Positions 28,876 through 36,944 of a DNA stretch of 36,944 nucleotides are shown in pieces. Source of the stretch: Gemmatimonadota bacterium (GTDB taxonomy: Bacteria; Gemmatimonadota; Gemmatimonadetes; Longimicrobiales; Gaopeijiaceae); the NCBI GenBank assembly GCA_028873825.1, contig JAPPNM010000088.1, positions 1-36,944 on the forward strand. Direction: 5' to 3'. Numbering within the stretch: position 1 is the first letter of the stretch; each line of letters begins with the position of its first letter. Made by a program: the position numbers and the translations under genes. The notes beneath the pieces are model-generated. The model ran no database searches. It had not been told where the DNA came from and saw only the letters and a list, made by a program, of their open reading frames with translations.

Positions 28876-29793
28876 ATGACAGCAAACTTGGGCGAACTGA
28901 AGAGCGTAGACGTGCGCAAAGCGTGGCGGTATGAGGCACACAACTTCACGCCGTGGCTCGCGGACAACCTGGAGTGGCTGGGCGAAGCCGTGGGCATTCC
29001 AAACTTGACGCTTGTGGACCAGGAAGCGCAGGTCGGGCCATTCCGGGCAGACATCATTGCGTCCGCAGCGAACGGGGACAGCGTACTCATCGAGAATCAG
29101 TTGGAGGCTGCCAACCTTCAGCATCTCGGCCAGGTGCTGGCATATTTGGCGGGACTCGACAGCAAGATCGTAATCTGGGTTGCAACCGAATTCCACGAAT
29201 CCTACTTATCGGCCATCCGCTGGCTCAACGAACACACGCCAGACCATATCGCGTTCTTCGCGGTTCGCGTGGGGCTCGTCCAGATCGAGGATTCCAAGCT
29301 CGCACCCGTGCTGGAAGTACTGGAACGGCCCAGCGAATGGACACCGCCCCCCGTCCCCGGTGAAGCGAAGGAAAGCGAGAGGACACGCTTCCGACGCGAG
29401 TTCTGGGAACACTACCGATCGACGAGACCAGATGCGGGCATACGCGAGGGGTTCAAGGGGCTCTATCACTACCACACCATTAGGCAACCGAGCGGTCTGA
29501 GGGTGGCTCAGGTCGTCAATTTCGACGGGGTCCTGGTGTACCTGGTAGCCAAGAGAGGAACCGACGAGGACTTGGTGAAGGCGAAGTGCCACCACTACGC
29601 CAACGCGCTTGAGGAGCATGGTATCTCAGTACGCTGGCCCAGTTGGGCAGGCACCTATAAGCACTTCGATACCCGGGATCCCGACAATTGGGACGACATG
29701 GTCCAGTGGCTCGATAAGCGCCGCGAAGTGTACGAACGCGTCTTGCGAAATGTCGTCCCGCCCGAAGAGATGGAAACTCCGGCAGAGGAATGA
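28876..29793 (+). CDS. PD-(D/E)XK-like nuclease with DUF4268-type C-terminus
   Basis: FRADIIASAANGDSVLIENQLEAANLQHLGQVLAYLAGLDSKIVIWVATEF; C-terminal FWEHYRSTRPDAG...WPSWAGTYKHFDTRDPDNWDDMVQWLDKRREVYERV. Confidence 0.82.
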   Translation: MTANLGELKSVDVRKAWRYEAHNFTPWLADNLEWLGEAVGIPNLTLVDQEAQVGPFRADIIASAANGDSVLIENQLEAANLQHLGQVLAYLAGLDSKIVIWVATEFHESYLSAIRWLNEHTPDHIAFFAVRVGLVQIEDSKLAPVLEVLERPSEWTPPPVPGEAKESERTRFRREFWEHYRSTRPDAGIREGFKGLYHYHTIRQPSGLRVAQVVNFDGVLVYLVAKRGTDEDLVKAKCHHYANALEEHGISVRWPSWAGTYKHFDTRDPDNWDDMVQWLDKRREVYERVLRNVVPPEEMETPAEE

Positions 29794-29826
29794 GGGTTCC
29801 CAACGCTTGGGTTGGAATCTGCACAA

Positions 29827-29990
29827 ATCCGGCGGTGGGCCGACCCTCGGAAAGTCCCTTACGAGCCCGGTTCGGCGCGACCGGCGAGCGCCCGCTTCTG
29901 GAGGGCCGTTTCCGAGATTCTCACCTCCGGCGTTCTCCTCGACCCTCCCAGGGCGATGGCGCCGATGGCCGACCGCTCGCGCCGGAATGC
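29827..29990 (+). pseudogene. Middle part of 33270-34121 family gene, continuation of the 26566-26801 fragment
   Basis: QIRRWADPRKVPYEPGSARPASARFWRAVSEILTSGVLLDPPRAMAPMAD versus QIRRWAKNRRVPYEPGSVEPTSDRFWRAASEILTTGVRLDRPKAMDPMAE. Confidence 0.85.
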
Positions 29991-30080
29991 AGACTCTCTT
30001 CATTCAAGCATTTCCAGAGACCGCTCCGATACCAGTGTCGCGAGTCGTTCGTTCGGTCCGGTCATGATCCCACGCCCGAG

Positions 30081-32540
30081 TCAAAGCGTCTCTGCGATGG
30101 CCTGCAGCCGATCCGCCTGGTCCTTGATCCACCTCGCGGCTTCCAACCATCCGTCCTGGTCGTCTCGGTTCCATGCCCGCCGGACCGTGATGCTTCTTCC
30201 TTCCCTGCTCCGTGACTCCTCGTTCCCGTCGAATTCCTGGTCGCCCATCAGCTCCCGGACCTTCCGTGAGTGCTGGAGCATGCGACCGGCCCTGCTGGGC
30301 GTATCCTGGTACTCGGACGCCCTCAGGTATAGTCCCATCCATGCGTCGGCAACACTCACGCCGATCTTGTCACCCGCTTCGTTGAGTTCCGTCGTCCAAC
30401 AGTTCCAGCTGCGCCACTCGTCGGACTGACCGGGCAGGCCACCCGTCTCTTCCTTGAGAAACGCCCAGAATGCCGCGGTCGTATCTGGCTTCTTCGGAAA
30501 CTCGACCTCGACAAGGAGGCCGCACCGGTTCCCCATGTCTCGACACGACGCGGCACTCGCCGGGTAGTCCCCTCGATACGGATACATCACGTACGAATCG
30601 TGCCCCGGTACGGCCCGCATGGTGAGAGTTCCCGCCTTGCTGCCGGGCGGATACTGGCTGGCCGGATGGAGGTTCGATGAGAGCGCGTCGCCCGTCAGTC
30701 GGTCAGCATTCATCGGGTCCCGGGTGAGAAGCGCGCCGGCAACGTTGAGCACCATCTGACTGGCAGCCTGTTCCTCATGCCAGTCGCCTCCCTCGATGCG
30801 CCATTTCATCCGCCAGCTCTCCGCCCGTGGTCCGTGCGTGTCCGCGTCGGGATCGGACCACGGCCAGAGTCTGAGCGCCGAGTCCGCGAGATCTTCGGCA
30901 CGGCGCTCGAGCGCGGCTTCATTCCAGGCACCTTCCCCGGCTATGCTTCTGGTCAACCCGACGCCGCTGCGTTCCATGATCGGCCGCTTCTCCTCGAACG
31001 GCTTAGCACCGAGTTCCGCGTTGACGCCGCTCAGCGTGAGGTTCGCGAGTCGGTCGCGGTACCACCCATGGATCCGCTCGGCGTCGTCTCCGAGCGCCAG
31101 CCTCCAGTCGTCAGTCAGCTTCTGAGGCAGGACGTGCTCGACCGTAAGGTGGTCGCGCGCAGGAGAGTCCCCGCGCTGCTCCGCCTCCATCATCGCGCAT
31201 AGAACCGCCTTGGTGGCCCGCGTGGCGCCCGCCCCGTAGGCCTTGCGGGTGCGGATTCCCTCCCGCACCGCCTCGTCGTCGGGCACCTCGACACGCGAGT
31301 TGCGGAACCTGCGGATCCGTCCAAGCCAGAACTCCGCGGGATCTTCGTCGCCCTTCGGGCCGGCCCGGTGAGAGAGTTCCGCGAACGCCTTGTTCATCCC
31401 GGCCATGGGACGGCCCGAGAGCCAGAACCGCGTGACCCAGGTCGCGATTCCTGCGAACACCCTGGCCAGCGTCGCGCCGGTCCATTCGACGCCTCCGGTC
31501 GTCGCCGCTTCGTGAAGGAGACGAAGCGTCAGCGGTCGATGAGTGTCGAGTCCCATCGCCCGCAGATGACGGAGCTCGCGCTCGACGTTCCTGTACCGGT
31601 GGGGTTGGGTGGTACCCATGAGGACGCCGTAGTGTGCGGCGATGTCCGCCAGATCGGAGCACAGGGACGAACGATTCTCGGCCCTGCCGTTGCGCACGGC
31701 CCACCGCCGCAGGTCTTCGTAGACGTGCCGGACACCCCGCAGCTCCCCGGTCTTCCAACGGAGGAAGTCCCGAAGAAAGGTGTCGATCCGGTCCGTGTCG
31801 TACTCCGCCTCGAGCGACGCCTCTATCCGCTTCCAGTGGCGGTCGTGGAGCTCCTGCTGTTCCGCGTCCGGCAGACCCATGAGAAGCCAGTTCTTGAGCT
31901 TTTCGCTCTCGGTCAGCGGTCGTCCCGTCGCGTTCAGACTCTCGAAGATCTGCTGGGGATCGTCGCGCTCCCCGAGCCCGATGCTGACCACGCGAAGTCG
32001 CTCGAGTCCGGCGAGGAGCTGAACGATGTCTTTGCGCCGGACTAGCCTGCGCGCGATTCTCCACGCCTGGGCCACCGCGCCCGGCCCCTGAAGGTTGCCT
32101 TCGAGGCCACTCCGGTATTCCTCCTCGTCGCCGTCCTGCAACCGCAGCTTCCGGAACTTGTTGGGGGGCTTTTCCGGATTCGTTAGCCAGTCGTTCCTGA
32201 TGGTCCGTGCCGTCCAGTCCCCGGATTGCCCCTCGGGGCCGAGCGCTTCGGCGATGCAGGCGAGAAGGATGCTCACCGTCGTGAGCCTCTGCTGCCCGTC
32301 GACGACGCGGTGGACGGTCACCGGCTGCACCGCGCGGGATTCGCGGAAGGTCAGCATCGTACCGCCGTAATGTGCGGCCTGGGAGCCCTCCGGCGTTTCC
32401 GCCACGGTCAGGAGGTCGTCGACCAGCCTCTCGATGTCGGACTGGTCCCAGCAGTACCGGCGCTGCCAGCGGGGGACCACGTACTGCACCTGCGAGTTGA
32501 ACAGCTCCAGAAACGCGATGTGCTGAGTATCCAATGGCAT
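30081..32540 (-). CDS. DUF262/DUF1524 (GmrSD-like type IV restriction) protein with DUF4268-like C-terminus
   Basis: VVDGQQRLTT, IFESLNATGRPLTESEKLKNWLL, HLTVEHVLPQ; C-terminal WNRDDQDGWLEAARWIKDQADRL. Confidence 0.92.
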   Translation of the reverse strand: MPLDTQHIAFLELFNSQVQYVVPRWQRRYCWDQSDIERLVDDLLTVAETPEGSQAAHYGGTMLTFRESRAVQPVTVHRVVDGQQRLTTVSILLACIAEALGPEGQSGDWTARTIRNDWLTNPEKPPNKFRKLRLQDGDEEEYRSGLEGNLQGPGAVAQAWRIARRLVRRKDIVQLLAGLERLRVVSIGLGERDDPQQIFESLNATGRPLTESEKLKNWLLMGLPDAEQQELHDRHWKRIEASLEAEYDTDRIDTFLRDFLRWKTGELRGVRHVYEDLRRWAVRNGRAENRSSLCSDLADIAAHYGVLMGTTQPHRYRNVERELRHLRAMGLDTHRPLTLRLLHEAATTGGVEWTGATLARVFAGIATWVTRFWLSGRPMAGMNKAFAELSHRAGPKGDEDPAEFWLGRIRRFRNSRVEVPDDEAVREGIRTRKAYGAGATRATKAVLCAMMEAEQRGDSPARDHLTVEHVLPQKLTDDWRLALGDDAERIHGWYRDRLANLTLSGVNAELGAKPFEEKRPIMERSGVGLTRSIAGEGAWNEAALERRAEDLADSALRLWPWSDPDADTHGPRAESWRMKWRIEGGDWHEEQAASQMVLNVAGALLTRDPMNADRLTGDALSSNLHPASQYPPGSKAGTLTMRAVPGHDSYVMYPYRGDYPASAASCRDMGNRCGLLVEVEFPKKPDTTAAFWAFLKEETGGLPGQSDEWRSWNCWTTELNEAGDKIGVSVADAWMGLYLRASEYQDTPSRAGRMLQHSRKVRELMGDQEFDGNEESRSREGRSITVRRAWNRDDQDGWLEAARWIKDQADRLQAIAETL

Positions 32541-32686
32541 TCCTGTTCGGGGTCATCCGGGTGGGCCGCGCGCCTCGCCCATGAAAACGAATACAGATAC
32601 AGCATCCGGCTCCATCTGGCCACTGGGGGGGACAGGAGGGCGAGCGTCCGCCATCCCGGGATCGCCTCTCGAACTCCCCCGCCGAG

Positions 32687-33024
32687 CGAACGCTGCACCG
32701 CGACATACGCGGGAGGGCACCGCACCACATAGGACAGGAATGACAATCAGAGTTGTCATTATGTAAAGTGAAGTGTACATCTCGTCGCTCCTTCGCCAGG
32801 TTCGGTTCACGGCTCGTCCCGCACGGCAGCCTCGTTCGATAAGGGTGACACCGTGTCACCCTTTGCTTCGGGAACTCCGTGGACGCCTGCCGCGACGAGT
32901 GGATCGACGGGGCTGGCGCCGATCCCGCCGTCGTGAGAGGTCCCTCGAACATCGGATGGATGCGCCCGACACATCGGCTCGCAGGTAGCACCGGGTGGGA
33001 ATCGCCTCGAGCGACGCAAGGAGG
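32687..33024. repeat. Dispersed intergenic element, copy D
   Basis: TGACAATCAGAGTTGTCA (32741-32758), AAGGGTGACACCGTGTCACCCTT (32841-32863); extended homology to copy C through GGGAATCGCCTC. Confidence 0.88.
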
Positions 33025-33269
33025 TCGGCGGCGTGGTCGCAACGGCGCGGACGCTCAATGCGGACCCCGGCAACGTGCTCCTCGCCCACAGCGCCTCGGG
33101 GATCGCGTGGGGGACTTTCTGGATGCCAGTCATCACGAATGGCTCGATCGGGCATCGCTGGCTCCCGACGAACTGGAAGGATTCCTCGAACACCGGGTAG
33201 ACACCCTGGAGACCTTGGCGCAGAAGGACCATTGGCTGGGAGTCGCTTCCGTTGACACAGGAGGGCAGC

Positions 33270-34121
33270 ATGTACTCTCAATCGGATAGTCGGATTCGAC
33301 ATGGGTACTCCGTGATCCGGGTCAGTCTGGACGACCATCGCGACCGCACCGTCCCGGTCGGTGTCGTCGCATGGCAGACCCCGAAGCCCTGGTACGGATG
33401 GCGGTGGCTGGAACGCGACGAAAGGGTGCGCGGCGTCGATCCGGCGACTCGAAGGCTCATGCGCGTGGCGAGGGGTCAGATCCGGCGCTGGGCGAAGAAC
33501 CGTAGGGTACCCTACGAGCCGGGATCCGTGGAACCGACAAGCGACCGCTTCTGGAGGGCCGCATCCGAGATCCTCACGACCGGCGTCCGACTCGACCGCC
33601 CCAAGGCGATGGATCCGATGGCTGAACCCGGCGAGGAGATCGAGGCGCTTTTCGAGGCGGTGGTTCAGCCCGGGCAGACGGGCAGGCGGAGGACGGAGCG
33701 CATCGACTCAGCGCTCAAGCGGGCCCTCGGCGAGTGGGCGGAACGCATTCCCCCGAAGGGGAGCGTGTCCGCGTTCGGCGGGGCCAGCGAGCAGGTTCAG
33801 AGAGGCTTGGAGACCAACCGGGGCGTCCTGCTGGTCGAAGGCGTCAACCTGGCCGCTCGGAGAGCCCGTAGGGAGGCGGATGCCCTCGTCTCGCGCTTCA
33901 TGAGAATCCAGGCAGCGCACCCGAACAGGAGCATTAGAGTGATCGTGGGCTACTCGTCTTCTCCCGGTGGCCTGAACGGCGAGGCTCACATGCGCGAGTG
34001 GATTCGTGAGAAGGTGACCGAAGAGGTGTTCGACATGGTTGCCCAGAACGCGGAGTTCCGGGAGGCGGCCTCGGAGGCGTGGAGGCGGATCACGTCGGAG
34101 CCGCAGATGCGGTTGACCTAA
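33270..34121 (+). CDS. Hypothetical protein, full-length member of the repeated family (possibly DUF3037-like)
   Basis: ATG preceded by GGAGGG; HGYSVIRVSLDDHRDRTVPVGVVAWQTPKPWYGWRWLERDERVRGVD... Confidence 0.75.
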   Translation: MYSQSDSRIRHGYSVIRVSLDDHRDRTVPVGVVAWQTPKPWYGWRWLERDERVRGVDPATRRLMRVARGQIRRWAKNRRVPYEPGSVEPTSDRFWRAASEILTTGVRLDRPKAMDPMAEPGEEIEALFEAVVQPGQTGRRRTERIDSALKRALGEWAERIPPKGSVSAFGGASEQVQRGLETNRGVLLVEGVNLAARRARREADALVSRFMRIQAAHPNRSIRVIVGYSSSPGGLNGEAHMREWIREKVTEEVFDMVAQNAEFREAASEAWRRITSEPQMRLT

Positions 34122-34274
34122 TGCTGCGGTGGCAAGCTGGCCACCGAACTGCGCGACATCGTCGATCAGGCGAAGAGCCGCGGCGGCGCGAACTCGCCGG
34201 TCCCGATCGGCCGGCCGCGCGGAGAGCTCGCCGGCCTGCTCGAGGCTTCCTATCCCAGGTCGCGACTGGGAGAC

Positions 34275-35075
34275 ATGATCCTCGGGAAGACGCTCGCGGA
34301 CCGGATCGGGCGCGTCATTCGCGGGCAGCGCCACGCCGGGCGGATTCTCGACCACGGCCTTTCCCCGAGGCGGAAGCTCCTGTTCGTCGGCCCTCCGGGC
34401 ACCGGGAAGACGCTCGCCGCTTCGGTCCTGGCGGGCGAACTCGGTCTTCCTCTGCTTCAGGTCCGGCTCGACGGCCTCATCACGAGATTCATGGGCAAGA
34501 CCGCGGCCAAGCTGCGGCAGATCTTCGACGCCACCGGCAGGACCAGGGGGGCGTACTTCTTCGACGAGTTCGACGCGATCGGCTCGGAACGCGCGATCGC
34601 CGACGACGCGGGCGAGATCCGGCGGGTGCTGAACAGCTTCCTCCAGATGATCGAGCAGGACCGCTCCCACAGCATGGTGATGGCGGCGACCAACCATCCC
34701 GGCATGCTCGACCGCGCGCTCTTCCGCCGATTCGACGACATACTCCGCTTCGAGATGCCCGACGAGTCGCAGATCGCCGAGCTGCTGAAGATGCGGCTCG
34801 CCGGGACGGCGCGGGGGCCGGTCGCGTGGAGCGACCTCGCGAGCCGGGCCGCCGGGCTAAGCTACGCGGAGGTGGCGCGGGCCGCGGACGACGTGATCGA
34901 GGACGCGCTGGTTTCTGGCCGGGCCCGGGTTCGACAGGAGGAAATCGGTGCGATGCTTGAGGAGCTGAAGGCGACCGGGGAGCGGTTCGGGAGGCGCGGG
35001 CGTAGTCGGCGCTCGATCTCGACATGGCCAACGGGGGCGAGGGGAGGAATCGGCACTTCATTCTCCAGGGTGTGA
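34275..35075 (+). pseudogene. IetA-like AAA+ ATPase copy 3, N-terminus missing, C-terminal frameshift
   Basis: Near-identical to 18268-18996 at DNA level; homology begins about 34131; GGAGGGCGCG to GGAGGCGCG shifts the end. Confidence 0.9.
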
Positions 35076-35367
35076 CGGCGACCGAGGCGTACCGCTATCC
35101 GGGAGGCGGCGGCGATGGTCCCAGTGTTCCCCAACGGAATCGGCCCGAACACGCCGCGGCTTTACGAGGGCAGCTGGACGCCGGGATGGAAGAGGGATTG
35201 GGGCTTCAGGTCGAGTTCGAGAGTTTCCCCGATGTGTGCAGCTGGCCTTCGAGAGCCTCGCACGGGATCGCTCCGGAATCGAGCTGCTGAACGTCTGCCA
35301 CGAGGACAAGACTACCCTGGCGACCGGCTTCGCGCCCGACGGCAAGCTCGGTCAATTGAGAGCGTAG
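35024..35367 (+). pseudogene. N-terminal remnant of S8 subtilase (IetS-like), frameshifted, catalytic domain absent
   Basis: MANGGEGRNRHFILQGVTATEAYRYPGGGGDGPSVPQRNRPEHAAALRGQLDA...LGLQVEFESFPDV / LAFESLARDRSGIELLNVCHEDKTTLATGFAPDGKLGQLRA*. Confidence 0.8.
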
Positions 35368-35802
35368 CGTAGATAGATAGAGTCGAGCAGCCGCCTGTTG
35401 TCTCGGGGGCGAGTGCTGCTATCCTCCGGGTGCTCCAGATAGACGACGATCAGTTTCTCGAATCAGGAGTTCGAGCAGCTGAAGGATGCGATTCCATTCG
35501 AAGCCGAGAAGCCGCCGAACGCGCCTGCGACACGTCGCGCTCCGAATCAGTGGCCATTGCCGCCTTGACGAGCGGGCATGGCAGAGCAGCAGGGCCCGTA
35601 TGATTGCCTTCGTCCGGGCCGTGGAGGACGCTTGGCGCGCACGAGCGGAGGCTGGAGGATGAACCCAGAGAGTAGGGCGTCTTGTGGCTGACTACCTGGA
35701 GGACGGTGGAACGACTTAGACATTGAGCATCTGGCGTAGCCCGGCCGATACCTCATGCCTCCGTGGTCCTCCGCTTGTGATGGGCCTACTTCTACAGGCC
35801 GA

Positions 35803-36944
35803 TCAGCGAAACATGTCCGTTTGCTCAACCTCATCTTCCTTCGCTAGTGTCTCTGGAAGAAACGCAGGAATCTCCAGCCGTGGGTTCCGGGTGACTGTTA
35901 ACCGCCCTGGCTCAGTGAGGTTCCGCACTACCCCACGACCAATGGCACGGCGCAGGATCTCATGCGCATGTTTTCGCCGACACAGAGAGGCATCAACCAC
36001 GGGGTAGACATCATCTTTGAGCCATACTGTCTTGCCCCCAAAGTGGTTCTCGATCAGCTCGGTGATCGCTCGGTCAGGAGATCGCGTTACAGAAATCAGA
36101 ATCCCCTGCTCGGGCCGATCTCGCTCGTAAGCGGTGAAGCTGCCGTCCGGAAGTTCATGCCACAATGCGCGTTTCATCACCTGCCATCCCTTCAAGCTGT
36201 TGGTCGCGTGAAAGAGAACATACTTGATCGCGCCGGAGTCACCTCGCATGACAACCCAAAAAATATGCTCAGCCTTCAATTGGTCAGAAAAGAGCTTCAC
36301 GGTGGCTTCGAAACGCTTTTCGTGGTTGTTGATCGAGGTCAGCGAACGCCATTCGCCAGTGCCAAACAGCTCATCCAGTATGGTGGACTTGTCTGGAACA
36401 CGGAGAGCCATGTCCACGTACCGATACATGAAGTTGATCAAGGCCTCCGTCTTTCCGGCTGTAAGTAGTCGGTTCATAAACGGCATTGAGAGTTTAAATC
36501 CGAACGGATCGATGAATGCGAAAGATGGTGGCAATTCCGTACCGGCGCGTTCCAATCCGTCCAGAGCCTGCGATAGGGCTGACTCATAGTCGGTTCGATG
36601 CACATGTGTGCTGATCCGAGAAGGCAAGGGTCCGATCCTGGTGATCTCTTGACACAGCAGATTGGCATTCAAATCATTTAGCTCAAAGAAGTGGCAAGCG
36701 ATGGCGACACGATCAAGAATCCGAGAAAGATGTTGGTGACCAAGTAGCTTCTCCAAGACCAGAATGGGCGATCCGGCGTCACCGCTAGCGTGTCTACCTC
36801 TCCCCGCATGACAGTCCAAATAGAGGAGTTGGCCCTTGAAGGCGGAGAGAATAGGGAACCAACCGTTTAGGTACCTTGCTAGGATACGGTGGGGGATTAT
36901 GCCCTTGAGTTGACGCGGGCGGGTTCCTGCTCCACCTTTTCGGG
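35803..36944 (-). CDS. Three-Cys-motif partner protein TcmP-like, 5' end beyond window
   Basis: IIPHRILARYLNGWFPILSAFKGQLLYLDCHAGRGRHASGDAGSPILVLEKLL...SFAFIDPFGFKLSMPFMNRLL; open frame to window end. Confidence 0.8.
   Translation of the reverse strand, partial: RKGGAGTRPRQLKGIIPHRILARYLNGWFPILSAFKGQLLYLDCHAGRGRHASGDAGSPILVLEKLLGHQHLSRILDRVAIACHFFELNDLNANLLCQEITRIGPLPSRISTHVHRTDYESALSQALDGLERAGTELPPSFAFIDPFGFKLSMPFMNRLLTAGKTEALINFMYRYVDMALRVPDKSTILDELFGTGEWRSLTSINNHEKRFEATVKLFSDQLKAEHIFWVVMRGDSGAIKYVLFHATNSLKGWQVMKRALWHELPDGSFTAYERDRPEQGILISVTRSPDRAITELIENHFGGKTVWLKDDVYPVVDASLCRRKHAHEILRRAIGRGVVRNLTEPGRLTVTRNPRLEIPAFLPETLAKEDEVEQTDMFR

Noticed and set aside
31111-33042. 643-aa minus-strand ORF overlapping DUF262 gene
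   Set aside because: Alternate frame of the DUF262 gene, Arg/Gly/Pro-rich with no recognisable domain.
32879-33289. 136-aa plus-strand ORF upstream of the 33270 gene
   Set aside because: Second half looks protein-like (DFLDASHHEWLDRASLAPDELEGFLEHRVDTLETLAQKDHWLG) but the first half is repeat DNA and copies B/C lack it; not called.
36224-36589. Plus-strand ORFs opposite TcmP-like gene
   Set aside because: Antisense to a well-supported coding frame.
1-36944. CRISPR array
   Set aside because: No regularly spaced short direct repeats with unique spacers seen; repeats are dispersed and long.
1-36944. tRNA/rRNA genes or complete autonomous IS
   Set aside because: No recognisable tRNA ends or rRNA segments noticed by eye; only a transposase fragment at 16600-16790.

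Overview
High-GC accessory region dominated by defence and toxin-antitoxin genes; much of it is a mosaic of duplicated and broken modules. All family names come from reading translations by eye; no searches were run. Left end (minus strand): type I R-M operon hsdM-[small ORF]-hsdS-DUF433-DUF5615-hsdR (hsdR cut by the window edge). HsdM carries an in-frame C-terminal PIN-like domain. A Hanks-type Ser/Thr kinase is divergent from it. Next come an AbiEii-like nucleotidyltransferase locus, two HigBA-type TA loci plus two decayed antitoxin copies, and an orphan Xre/DUF2384-type antitoxin. A 6-bladed beta-propeller lipoprotein gene is split by a 240-bp insertion with a 9-bp TSD. Four broken copies or fragments of an AAA+ ATPase/subtilase (IetAS-like) locus follow; one is interrupted by an sce7726 / beta-family / PIN-like / ImmA-IrrE module. 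The right half holds DUF932, PD-(D/E)XK/DUF4268, DUF262-DUF1524 (GmrSD-like) and TcmP-like genes. The most interesting unexplained structure is a repeated intergenic element of about 200-340 bp (4 copies). It carries two conserved palindromes, TGACAAYnnnnGTTGTCA and AAGGGYGACACsGTGTCACCCTT, and sits between different leftward cargo genes and, in three copies, a rightward gene family (YSVIRVSLDD...VPVGVVAW, perhaps DUF3037-like). One member of that family is split by a 3-kb cassette bounded by a 16-bp direct repeat.
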